From: Candidatus Contubernalis alkalaceticus
GTDB taxonomy: Bacteria; Bacillota; Dethiobacteria; SKNC01
Assembly (NCBI RefSeq): GCF_022558445.1
Contig: NZ_CP054699.1
Location: forward strand, 3,054,001 to 3,118,000
Reading direction: 5' to 3'
DNA length: 64,000 nucleotides
The notes under the pieces were generated by a model. The model worked only from the letters and a program-made list of their open reading frames with translations. It did no database searches and had not been told where the DNA came from. This document shows, piece after piece, positions 45,163-52,865 of this stretch (positions within the stretch are counted from its first letter, which is position 1; each line of letters begins with the position of its first letter). The translations under genes and the position numbers were made by a program.

Positions 45163-45634
45163 GAAAGACTTCGTCCAGTATGCAGAGCATCTGATCCTCG
45201 TCTATCCCTTTTGCTAAGACCAACTCACTAACCAAAATCTGTTTAGCACTTTCTAACATCTTCCTTTCCCCTGTGGAAAGGCCCTTATCTCTATCTCTAA
45301 TCATCAAATTGCGAACCACTTCGGCAACATTGAAAATATTGCCGCTCTTTATTTTCTCCATATTCATCCGATACCGTCGGTTCCAATTAGTTGAAATAAT
45401 AGTGTGATGTTCCCTGAGTATGGTAAAAACTTTGTTAACGCCTTCTTCATCAATAATCTGCCTTAATCCTATTTTACTGACGTTATCCAAAGGGATCATT
45501 ACCTTCATTTCACCAATGGGCATTTTCATGATATAGTATTTCTTAGTGATTCCCATAATCTCTTTTTCTTCTATAGCTTCTATCACTCCGGCTCCATGCA
45601 TCGGGTAAACAACCTTATCCCCCACATTAAACAT
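45149..45634 (-). CDS. CarD-family transcriptional regulator
   Basis: Binds RNA polymerase through its N-terminal Tudor-like domain (FNVGDKVVYPMHGAGVIEAIEEKEIMG) and stabilises open promoter complexes. The product is 161 residues; the helical C-terminal part (NRRYRMNMEKIKSGNIFNVAEVVRNL) contacts DNA. The ATG at 45634 follows AGGAGGT. Between radA and yacL; disA, often found here, is missing. Confidence 0.93.
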   Translation of the reverse strand: MFNVGDKVVYPMHGAGVIEAIEEKEIMGITKKYYIMKMPIGEMKVMIPLDNVSKIGLRQIIDEEGVNKVFTILREHHTIISTNWNRRYRMNMEKIKSGNIFNVAEVVRNLMIRDRDKGLSTGERKMLESAKQILVSELVLAKGIDEDQMLCILDEVFQHQK

Positions 45635-45745
45635 AATAAGACCTCCTAGAAAAGCTACAAACAAATTTTAACACACTAAAGGCTTTCTGTCAATTTCTAT
45701 GCTATATATTGGAATTTTTACAGGTATAGGAAATATGATGTTGAC

Positions 45746-45775
45746 TTGACAAAGGATTATGCGTAGCAATATAAT
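45746..45775 (+). promoter_or_regulatory. Promoter of the small conserved gene at 45833
   Basis: TTGACA (45746-45751) and TATAAT (45770-45775), both perfect consensus, are 18 bases apart. They lie 58 bases before the ATG. Confidence 0.85.
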
Positions 45776-45832
45776 GATATCAAATACATGCATCCCCTGA
45801 ATATATATAATAATAATAAATGAGGTGAAAAT

Positions 45833-46228
45833 ATGAAGACTGTTGTTATTGGTGATTTTCAGGAAAAAGTTGACCAACTTTTAATAAGACATCGCAGCAT
45901 TCTGGACAGTTTATCAAAATATCAAGATACCAATGCCAAGGTCAACCGGGCTATCACTAAAACTGTTACTACCTGTGGATGTCTGACCGTTAACGCCACC
46001 CGTCAAAACATACCAAAAGATGCTACTTTCAGGGATTACAAACAATATATGGATTCACATTTTAAGGGTGACCTTTGCGAAAACTGTAGGGAAATCATTG
46101 AAGGTAAGATAGGAGATAATCTCTTTTACCTGGCCGCTTTATGCAATATTCTTGATTTAGACCTGGATGAAATATTGGCTAAAGAGTTAAACAAAATATC
46201 TACCCTGGGTCATTTTAACCTTACTTAA
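45833..46228 (+). CDS. Conserved clostridial protein with MazG-like helices
   Basis: A 131-residue soluble protein. The C-terminal half CENCREIIEGKIGDNLFYLAALCNILDLDLDEIL resembles the helical core of MazG-type nucleotide pyrophosphohydrolases (E..E..GD..FYLAAL). The N half (QEKVDQLLIRHRSILDSLSKYQDTNAKVNRA) looks helical, with a TCGC motif between. I have seen similar proteins near radA in Clostridia but know no function. GAGGTG precedes the ATG and there is a consensus promoter. It converges with radA, overlapping its end by 8 bases. Confidence 0.75.
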   Translation: MKTVVIGDFQEKVDQLLIRHRSILDSLSKYQDTNAKVNRAITKTVTTCGCLTVNATRQNIPKDATFRDYKQYMDSHFKGDLCENCREIIEGKIGDNLFYLAALCNILDLDLDEILAKELNKISTLGHFNLT

Positions 46229-47552
46229 AAATATCCTTAATCACCTCTGATAAAGTCTTACATTTAATTACTTCCGTATTATTTAAAGTAAGCTTTCGCA
46301 TAACCGCATTTTTAGCTGTGTAGACTTTACTAAAGCCTAATCTGTCAACTTCTTTGAGCCTTATCTCTAGTGAAGCAACTGTTTTTAATTCCCCGGTTAA
46401 ACCAACATCGGCAATAAATACTGTATCATTTGGTATTGGCTTGTTTACCACAGAGGATACCATACTCATCATTACTGAAAGATTTACAGCTTGTTCTTTA
46501 AATTTTATACCACCAGTAGTTTTTAAAACTACGTCTTTATCAAAAAGAGAGATACCGCCTTTTTTCTCAAGTATAGCAATAACCGTATTCAACTGTTCCC
46601 TTGAAAGACACTCCCCAACTCTTGATGGATAAGGTAGAAAAGTTTTAGATACCAGACTCTCAATTTCAACAATTATAGGCCTTGAACCTTCTTTTATGAC
46701 AGTTAACGCATTTCCAGGGAATAGGTCCCCTTTTTCTCTTTTGGTCATAAAAACTTGGGATGGATTGTCAATGGGCAACATCCCCATATCAGACATAAGG
46801 AAGAAACCCCTTTCCCAGGTACTCCCAAATCGGTTTTTTAAAACTGCCAGGGCCCGAAGCTCCTCCTCATTTTCACCTTCTATAATTAACACTGTATCTA
46901 CCAGATGTTCCAGTGCCCGCAGCCCTGCCAGTTCTTCGCTCTTATTCATTTGACAGACCATTATTACTGCTCTGGGCCGAATGGAACCTTTTGATATTTT
47001 TACCAGTTTATTTGCACATTCCATGGTTTGTACCGGAGACCCGGCCCTGGAACCAGGATATTCTTCTGACACAAAGGTCTGAATACTGTCGATAATTATC
47101 AAATCAGCATTTATTTCTTCAATGGTCCGAAGAACGTTGTCCATACTTAAATCAGAGAGCACCCAAATATTATTATGCACAGACTGGAACAACCTGTCCG
47201 CCCTGCTTTTTAATTGACTTTCACTTTCCTCCCCCGAAGCATATAGTACTTTAAACCCCTGCCGTGCAATATCATCGGCAACCTGCAGAAGTAATGTCGA
47301 TTTACCTGCACCAGGTTTTGCTGAAACAATAGTAACGGAATCTCTTACAATTCCGCCCCCCATAGCTCTATTAAATTCACTAATAGAAGTTATAATTCTA
47401 TTACTCCTGCTTACTTCGACTCCATTCAGACGGACAGGTATCTTTCTAGTTGGATTTTTCATTGAGCTTTTTGCTTTATTAGTCACAAAAATTTCCTTTT
47501 CTTCGAAGGTGTTCCATTTACTGCAGTCAGGGCAGCAGCCGGCCCATTTCAT
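46221..47552 (-). CDS. radA: DNA repair protein RadA (5' end disturbed)
   Basis: RecA-like ATPase that processes recombination intermediates. Visible: Walker A SAKPGAGKSTLLLQ, the RadA motif KNRFGSTWE, and the Lon-like C-terminal domain (DVGLTGELKTVASLEIRLKEVDRLGF). From the first ATG the product is 443 residues and lacks the first half of the N-terminal zinc finger. The frame stays open upstream to 47621 and encodes VFECSSCGYQT, the missing CxxC half, but with no usual start. The ATG at 47617-47619, 11 nt after AGGAGG, is out of frame by one base at a GGGG run. Either a sequencing error or a real frameshift. Confidence 0.93.
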   Translation of the reverse strand: MKWAGCCPDCSKWNTFEEKEIFVTNKAKSSMKNPTRKIPVRLNGVEVSRSNRIITSISEFNRAMGGGIVRDSVTIVSAKPGAGKSTLLLQVADDIARQGFKVLYASGEESESQLKSRADRLFQSVHNNIWVLSDLSMDNVLRTIEEINADLIIIDSIQTFVSEEYPGSRAGSPVQTMECANKLVKISKGSIRPRAVIMVCQMNKSEELAGLRALEHLVDTVLIIEGENEEELRALAVLKNRFGSTWERGFFLMSDMGMLPIDNPSQVFMTKREKGDLFPGNALTVIKEGSRPIIVEIESLVSKTFLPYPSRVGECLSREQLNTVIAILEKKGGISLFDKDVVLKTTGGIKFKEQAVNLSVMMSMVSSVVNKPIPNDTVFIADVGLTGELKTVASLEIRLKEVDRLGFSKVYTAKNAVMRKLTLNNTEVIKCKTLSEVIKDIFK

Positions 47553-47621
47553 AGTTTGATATCCACAACTTGAACATTCAAAAACATTTTTAGTTTTAGT
47601 GCTGATAATAACACCCCATTT

Positions 47622-47929
47622 CTATAGTGACCTCCTCACGGGGGTCAATAAACCCCAAGGATTCCCACGGGTATCCTATTATAATTTTATCCCATGGAAC
47701 ACATGTTTGTCTAGTATTTTTTAATAATTAATTCATTTCCCACCGGGCCCGCTGCTCAAGGTTAGGAGGATTCTAAAAATTTATTTAAATTCAAAAAAAC
47801 TTGACGTATACCAGCTGTATATTTTTTTACGAAAACATCAAATCAGGAAGGCTAATTTTTTTTTAAAATAAGTAAATACTACCTTTAACAGAATGTTTAA
47901 ATAAAAAAACATATAAAGGAAATTATGTC
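47622..47929. other. Intergenic region between divergent radA and splB
   Basis: About 300 bases. The minus strand has TATAAT near 47680-47685, a likely radA -10, and AGGAGG at 47631-47636. A short GGGGTC...GACCCC-like segment near 47640-47665 may fold. The rest is AT-rich and I see no gene or repeat. Confidence 0.4.
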
Positions 47930-48958
47930 ATGACATATCTTTTTTATCCTGAAAGAGTGATTTTTGAAGAAAAGGCCCTTTCCTATCCACTGGGAGATGA
48001 ACTATATAAGAAATTCAAACATGCCAATATTCCCTTGGAAATCCTCTCCTCCATGAGGGTTACCAACCTTCCGGGAAAAACTCCGGCAGAAAAATATCGC
48101 AGGGCAAAAAAAATTGTGGCAGTTACGGTTAAAAAAAGCTTGAGTTTCTCCAGCTGCAAACCATCAGCCCATTATCAGCTCCCTTTGGCCACCAGTTGTC
48201 CCGGCCGCTGTGAATACTGCTATCTACAGACCACATTGGGTCGACAGCCCTACATTCGGGTATATGTGAATATAGACGAAATACTAGAAGCTGCCCAAAA
48301 ATACATCCATAAAAGATTACCGGAGATAACTCTTTTTGAAGCCAGCGCTACCTCAGACCCACTTTCCCTGGAACCCTGGACCCAATCCCTGTTTAAAACT
48401 ATAGAATTCTTTGGCAGGCAGGAGCATGGGCTTCTTCGGTTCGTCACCAAGTTCAACGCAGTAGATACCCTGCTGACAGCAAAACACAACAACCGCACTC
48501 ACGTGCGGTTTAGCCTTAATACTCATCACATTATCAAAACTCACGAAAGGGGAACTCCTTCCCTGGAGCACCGCCTGGAAGCTGCAGCTAAAATTGCCTC
48601 TGCCGGTTATCCCCTGGGCTTTATCCTGGCTCCTATATTTGTTTACTCCGGCTGGGAAAAGGATTACGAAATACTTTTAAAAAACATCAGAACAAATATC
48701 TCCCCTCCAAAAGGAAATATGGACCTTACCTTTGAATTAATCACTCACCGCTTTACTAAAAAGGCAAAGAATATTATACTGGAGAGGTTTCCCCAGAGCC
48801 TTCTTGAGATGGAGGAAGAAAAACGTCAGTTTAAATGGGGACAGTTCGGTTATGGAAAATACTTGTACAAAAAAGAAGATCTGGAACAACTAAAAGAATT
48901 CTTCCAGAAAAAAATTTCTGAACTTTTCCCCGAAGCATCAATAGAATATTTTATTTGA
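47930..48958 (+). CDS. splB: Spore photoproduct lyase-like radical SAM enzyme (Cys to Ala at H-donor site)
   Basis: Repairs the 5-thyminyl-5,6-dihydrothymine lesion in germinating spores. The 342-residue product has the radical SAM cluster motif C90xxxC94xxC97 in SCPGRCEYCYL, with the conserved Tyr96 and Tyr98. It follows the SplB family end to end (RFVTKFNAVDTLLTAKHN, AGYPLGFILAPIF, FELITHRFTKKAK, KWGQFGYGKY). At the position of the H-atom-donor Cys (FEAACTSD in Bacillus, by memory) it reads FEASATSD, giving Ala140. AAAGGA precedes the ATG. A splA regulator is not present. It converges with the protease gene, 2 bases apart. Confidence 0.92.
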   Translation: MTYLFYPERVIFEEKALSYPLGDELYKKFKHANIPLEILSSMRVTNLPGKTPAEKYRRAKKIVAVTVKKSLSFSSCKPSAHYQLPLATSCPGRCEYCYLQTTLGRQPYIRVYVNIDEILEAAQKYIHKRLPEITLFEASATSDPLSLEPWTQSLFKTIEFFGRQEHGLLRFVTKFNAVDTLLTAKHNNRTHVRFSLNTHHIIKTHERGTPSLEHRLEAAAKIASAGYPLGFILAPIFVYSGWEKDYEILLKNIRTNISPPKGNMDLTFELITHRFTKKAKNIILERFPQSLLEMEEEKRQFKWGQFGYGKYLYKKEDLEQLKEFFQKKISELFPEASIEYFI

Positions 48959-48960
48959 TC

Positions 48961-49440
48961 TTAACTCTTTTCTTTTTGATACACCAGAAGTATTTCTTTC
49001 TTGAGGTCCCGGACCAGTCTGTTCACAGACTTTTTAATCGGACTGCTCAAATTGGCGCTAAATTTTCCTCTTTCTTTTACTTCAATACCGTACAATATAA
49101 ACTTAACAGGCATTATTTGCGGGAACTGCTTCATACCGGAATCATAACTATTGATCAAATTAAAGCCATGAATAGACATCTTAAAAAGCTCCTGGGGAGT
49201 ATAATTATCAGTATCGTATTTTATAATTGAACCGGGTTTATCCCCCGTGATTACAGCGTCAATTATAATTAATAATTCAGCCCCCAGCAAGAAATCAAGC
49301 AGGGAAGTGCCTGGACGCCCTACTTCAAAAATCTTAACTTCACTGGGAAACCTATACTTATTAATTTTCCTTACTACATGTATCCCCGCACCTTCATCTG
49401 AAGCCAATATATTCCCGCATCCCAGAACATTCACTTTCAT
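48961..49440 (-). CDS. Hydrogenase maturation protease-like (HyaD/HycI family)
   Basis: These proteases trim the C terminus of the NiFe-hydrogenase large subunit after nickel insertion. The 159-residue product has GCGNILASDEGAGIHVV at the N terminus (usual G-N-x-L-x-x-D-[ED]-G), IIDAV (metal Asp) and SIHGFNL (metal His). The ATG at 49440 follows GAGGTG. No hydrogenase or hyp gene is in the window, so the substrate must be encoded elsewhere. Confidence 0.85.
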   Translation of the reverse strand: MKVNVLGCGNILASDEGAGIHVVRKINKYRFPSEVKIFEVGRPGTSLLDFLLGAELLIIIDAVITGDKPGSIIKYDTDNYTPQELFKMSIHGFNLINSYDSGMKQFPQIMPVKFILYGIEVKERGKFSANLSSPIKKSVNRLVRDLKKEILLVYQKEKS

Positions 49441-49605
49441 AGGATACACCTCGTTTATTAGTCAGCCTTATTGCTTTAACAATTATTTTTCTGCTAGATA
49501 CATTATATAGTATTAGTTCTATTTAAATACTTAAAATTCCTCTGAATTTTTAGAATATTTTAAATTTTATAATATTTATTTTTTGTACCTAAAAAACATC
49601 CATAG

Positions 49606-49633
49606 TTAAAGGCACCTTAAAAGGTGCCTTTAA
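49606..49633 (-). terminator. Terminator hairpin after pyrE
   Basis: TTAAAGGCACCTT and AAGGTGCCTTTAA form a perfect 13-bp stem around AA. It lies 14 bases after the pyrE stop and ends the pyr operon. The following T-run is weak. Confidence 0.75.
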
Positions 49634-49646
49634 GAGTTCACTATTT

Positions 49647-50222
49647 TTATGCCTGTTTTCGGCTGCCGGGTTTGACCAGGGGCAGTCCTTCAGCGCACAA
49701 GGGACAATGGTTTGGCTCATAGGTTTCAATGTGTATGGACACCAGGCTGGTTAAAGGGACTCCCAGGGCAGCCTTTCCACCGCTGCGATCCACAAACGAA
49801 GCGGCTCCCACCACTTCGGCACCCTCACTAATGGCCAGGTCAATCACCTCTTTGACTGAACCACCGGTGGTGATCACATCCTCCACCACCAGCACTCTCT
49901 GACCTTTAGATATTTTAAAACCCCGGCGAAAAGCCATTTTACCTTCTTCCCGCTCGGCGAAGAAGGCACTGCAGTTCAGCTGTCTCCCCGCCTCATAGGC
50001 AATAATGATTCCTCCCATGGCCGGCCCCACCACCAGATCTATCCCCTCTTTCAAATAAGGTTCCACCAGGTATCCACAAAGCTCCACATTATAATGAGGA
50101 TACTTGAGCACCTGGGCAATCTGCATATAGCGCCTGCTGTGCTTTCCCGAAGTCAGTAAAAAATGACCCTCCAGAAGGACACCGCTTTTTTCAAAAATAT
50201 CCAACACTCCAGCTTCCGACAA
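49647..50222 (-). CDS. pyrE: Orotate phosphoribosyltransferase
   Basis: Converts orotate and PRPP to OMP. The 191-residue product has the PRPP loop VLVVEDVITTGGSV and the FLLTSGKHSRRYMQ segment, and ends with CPLC. TTG at 50222 is chosen: GGGGGG lies 7 nt upstream and the length fits the family. Last gene of the pyr operon. Confidence 0.95.
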   Translation of the reverse strand: MSEAGVLDIFEKSGVLLEGHFLLTSGKHSRRYMQIAQVLKYPHYNVELCGYLVEPYLKEGIDLVVGPAMGGIIIAYEAGRQLNCSAFFAEREEGKMAFRRGFKISKGQRVLVVEDVITTGGSVKEVIDLAISEGAEVVGAASFVDRSGGKAALGVPLTSLVSIHIETYEPNHCPLCAEGLPLVKPGSRKQA

Positions 50223-50316
50223 GATATTTCCCCCCAATTCTCTTTTTTTCGATATATTTAGATCGTATGCAACTGCTAAAGACACAACAAAATAAGACAA
50301 GATGAAGTTTTTAGCC

Positions 50317-51015
50317 TTATTCTATTTCGGCCAATATCTTATCCAGGGCTTCCCCGGGATCAGCAGCAGCCGTTATTGGACGGCCTATGACCAGGTAACT
50401 GGCACCCAAGGCCGCAGCCTCTCCAGGGGTATTAACCCTTTCCTGGTCATCCCGGGAAGCCCAGAGGGGCCTTACTCCCGGAGTTACGATGACAAAATCC
50501 TTACCACAGGATTCCCTAATAATCTTTATTTCTTTGGGACTGGCTACTACTCCATCCAGCCCCGCCCCCTGACACAGTTCCGCCAGGCTTTTTACCTGCT
50601 GTTCCAAAGGCCTATTTATACCCAACTGCTCCAGAGCCGCCTGGTTCATGGAGGTAAGGACTGTTACTCCGATAATCAGAGGCTTTTCACTGCGGTTTAA
50701 GCGCAGTGCCTCCTCCTGGGCCGATTCCACAGCCTTGCGGAGCATGGCTTCTCCCCCCGATGCATGCAGGTTGAACATATCTGCCCCCATCCTCACCGCC
50801 ACTGCTGAAGCCGCACCTACAGTATTAGGAATATCATGGAACTTTAAGTCCAGAAAAACTTTTACCCCTTTTTCCTTCACCTGTGATACGATAGCAGGGC
50901 CCTGACTGTTGTACAGCTGCATCCCTATTTTAAAAAAACTCACCCGGCCCTTTAAGAGGTCTACCAGTTCCAAAGCCTCCTGCCGGGTATCCACATCCAG
51001 GGCAACGATAATCAC
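50317..51015 (-). CDS. pyrF: Orotidine 5'-phosphate decarboxylase
   Basis: Last step to UMP. The 232-residue product has the catalytic segment VFLDLKFHDIPNTV (D-x-K-x-x-D) and the C-terminal TPGVRP and VIGRPIT. GTG at 51015 is chosen: AAGGAG, inside the end of pyrD, lies 9 nt upstream. Confidence 0.95.
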   Translation of the reverse strand: MIIVALDVDTRQEALELVDLLKGRVSFFKIGMQLYNSQGPAIVSQVKEKGVKVFLDLKFHDIPNTVGAASAVAVRMGADMFNLHASGGEAMLRKAVESAQEEALRLNRSEKPLIIGVTVLTSMNQAALEQLGINRPLEQQVKSLAELCQGAGLDGVVASPKEIKIIRESCGKDFVIVTPGVRPLWASRDDQERVNTPGEAAALGASYLVIGRPITAAADPGEALDKILAEIE

Positions 51016-51019
51016 TTCA

Positions 51020-51946
51020 TCACTCTCCTTTTCTTGCGGCACCGATTAACTCTTTCATCTGGCTTATATTATTATCAATCATGAAATCGGCTATCCCTTT
51101 AATGATTTGCGGGATCACCAGGGGATTAACAAAATTTGCGGTACCCACCGCTACTGCTGAGGCGCCGGCCATTATAAACTCCAGGGCATCTTCGGCAGTC
51201 ATAATTCCGCCCATGCCTACTATAGGAATTTCCACCTTTTCCGATACCTGCCAAACCATACGAAGCGCCACCGGCTTCACAGCGGGACCGGAAAGCCCCC
51301 CCATGACATTGCCCAGCACCGGCTTTCGGCGGTGAATATCTATGGCCATGCCCAAAAGGGTGTTAATTAACGACAGTGCATCCGCTTTTGCCTCCTGAAC
51401 CGCCAGAGCCACCCCCACAATGTCAGTAACATTGGGTGAAAGCTTTACGATCAAAGGTTTCGAGGTGACTGCACGGACACCTTTTACCAGACGATAAGCA
51501 CATTCTACATCGGTCCCGAAAGCCATGCCCCCTTTCTTTACATTGGGACAGGAGATATTCACCTCCAGGCCCTTCACCTGTTCCACCTGGTCCAACATTT
51601 CCGCCAGCTTGAAGTATTCCTCCTCCAGGTTTCCAGCAATATTCACAATCAAAGGAACAGTACTTTCCTTAAACAGGGGAACCTCTTCCCTGATAAAGTG
51701 CTGCACTCCGGGATTTTGCAGTCCCACGGAATTTAGTATCCCCGAGGAGGTTTCTACAATCCTGGGGGGACAATTTCCCTCCCTGGGTTCTAAGGTAGTT
51801 CCCTTAACCACCAGGGCTCCCAGCTGCTCTATATTATAATATAGAGCGTATTCCTTACCATATCCGTAACAGCCCGAAGCACTCATTACCGGATTCTTTA
51901 AATTTATACCTGCAATTTTTACCGACAGATCCGGCTGTTTCATCAT
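51020..51946 (-). CDS. pyrD: Dihydroorotate dehydrogenase B, catalytic subunit
   Basis: Oxidises dihydroorotate to orotate; the NAD-linked class 1B form that works with PyrK. The product is 308 residues, with the active-site Cys in NISCPNVKKGG and FMN-binding GMGGIMTAEDALEFIMAGASAVAVGT. The ATG overlaps the pyrK stop by one base (TGATG). Confidence 0.96.
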   Translation of the reverse strand: MMKQPDLSVKIAGINLKNPVMSASGCYGYGKEYALYYNIEQLGALVVKGTTLEPREGNCPPRIVETSSGILNSVGLQNPGVQHFIREEVPLFKESTVPLIVNIAGNLEEEYFKLAEMLDQVEQVKGLEVNISCPNVKKGGMAFGTDVECAYRLVKGVRAVTSKPLIVKLSPNVTDIVGVALAVQEAKADALSLINTLLGMAIDIHRRKPVLGNVMGGLSGPAVKPVALRMVWQVSEKVEIPIVGMGGIMTAEDALEFIMAGASAVAVGTANFVNPLVIPQIIKGIADFMIDNNISQMKELIGAARKGE

Positions 51947-52779
51947 CAAAAAACCTCCTCCAGGGAAAAAGTAGGGCCTTCTACACAAATCCTTTTATAC
52001 CTGGTCTCATATTCCACCGCCTGGATGCTCTGATCATTGTCAGCTGTGGAAGAAGGATCAACCTTTACCGGAAAAGCGCACCCCAGACAGGCCCCAACAC
52101 CACAGGCCATGATGGATTCCAAGGATACTTCTCCAGGAAGAGAACATTGCCGGGAAAGTCTGGCAACCTGCTCCAGCATGGAACAGGGGCCGCAGGAATA
52201 AAGACGGTGAAAGGAATGCCCTTTAAGCTTTCTTTCCAACAGGTCCGTGACCCTTCCTTTATATCCCCGGGGTGAACCCTCTTCTACTGCCACCTCTGCA
52301 GAAATTCCCAGCAGTTCCAGATCCTCTTTTCCCACCAGTTCCTCCGCCTTCCTGGCTCCCAAAAGAACTTCTACCTCTACGTTTTTTTTCTGCAGCAGCC
52401 GGGCCAGGAAGTTCAGTGGAGCATATCCAACCCCACCGGCTACCATGAGCACCCGGCGATCCTCCTCAAAGATGCTAAAGGGGCGGCCCAGGGGGCCCAT
52501 TATTTCGAGGGTTTCCCCCCGCTGCCTGCCCGAAAGGATTCCCGTGCCCAATCCCACCACTTTATAGGTTATGGACAGTACCCCCTGCTGCCGGTCCAGG
52601 TCATAGATACTGAAAGGGCGCCGCAGCAGAGGATCATATCCCCGATCTGTCGTTTTCAGGTGAACAAACTGCCCCGGCATGGCCTCACCACATATTTCCG
52701 GGGCATCCAAATCCAACCGGAAAATTCCTGGGCCTTTTTTCTCTTGCTTTATCACTTCCACTTTACCAGAAAAAGTCAT
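51946..52779 (-). CDS. pyrK: Dihydroorotate dehydrogenase B, electron transfer subunit
   Basis: Passes electrons from PyrD to NAD via FAD and a [2Fe-2S] cluster. The 277-residue product has FAD-binding RRPFSIYD, nucleotide-binding VAGGVGYAPL and cluster ligands in SCGPC, CGVGACLGC. Start 52779 (ATG) is preferred over a GTG six bases earlier that is too close to GGGAG. Confidence 0.94.
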   Translation of the reverse strand: MTFSGKVEVIKQEKKGPGIFRLDLDAPEICGEAMPGQFVHLKTTDRGYDPLLRRPFSIYDLDRQQGVLSITYKVVGLGTGILSGRQRGETLEIMGPLGRPFSIFEEDRRVLMVAGGVGYAPLNFLARLLQKKNVEVEVLLGARKAEELVGKEDLELLGISAEVAVEEGSPRGYKGRVTDLLERKLKGHSFHRLYSCGPCSMLEQVARLSRQCSLPGEVSLESIMACGVGACLGCAFPVKVDPSSTADNDQSIQAVEYETRYKRICVEGPTFSLEEVF

Positions 52780-52865
52780 CTTCACATAACTCCCTTTTTA
52801 TTTATGACCATGAGTCAGTGAGTCAAGGAACCGTCCCCTGACTCATTTAACATAACTCCTATCTC

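Noticed and set aside
47891-47916. GAATG and CATATAA as a sigma-G promoter for splB
   Set aside because: The spacer is only 14 bases, the -10 deviates, and it lies too close to the start codon to leave room for the ribosome site.
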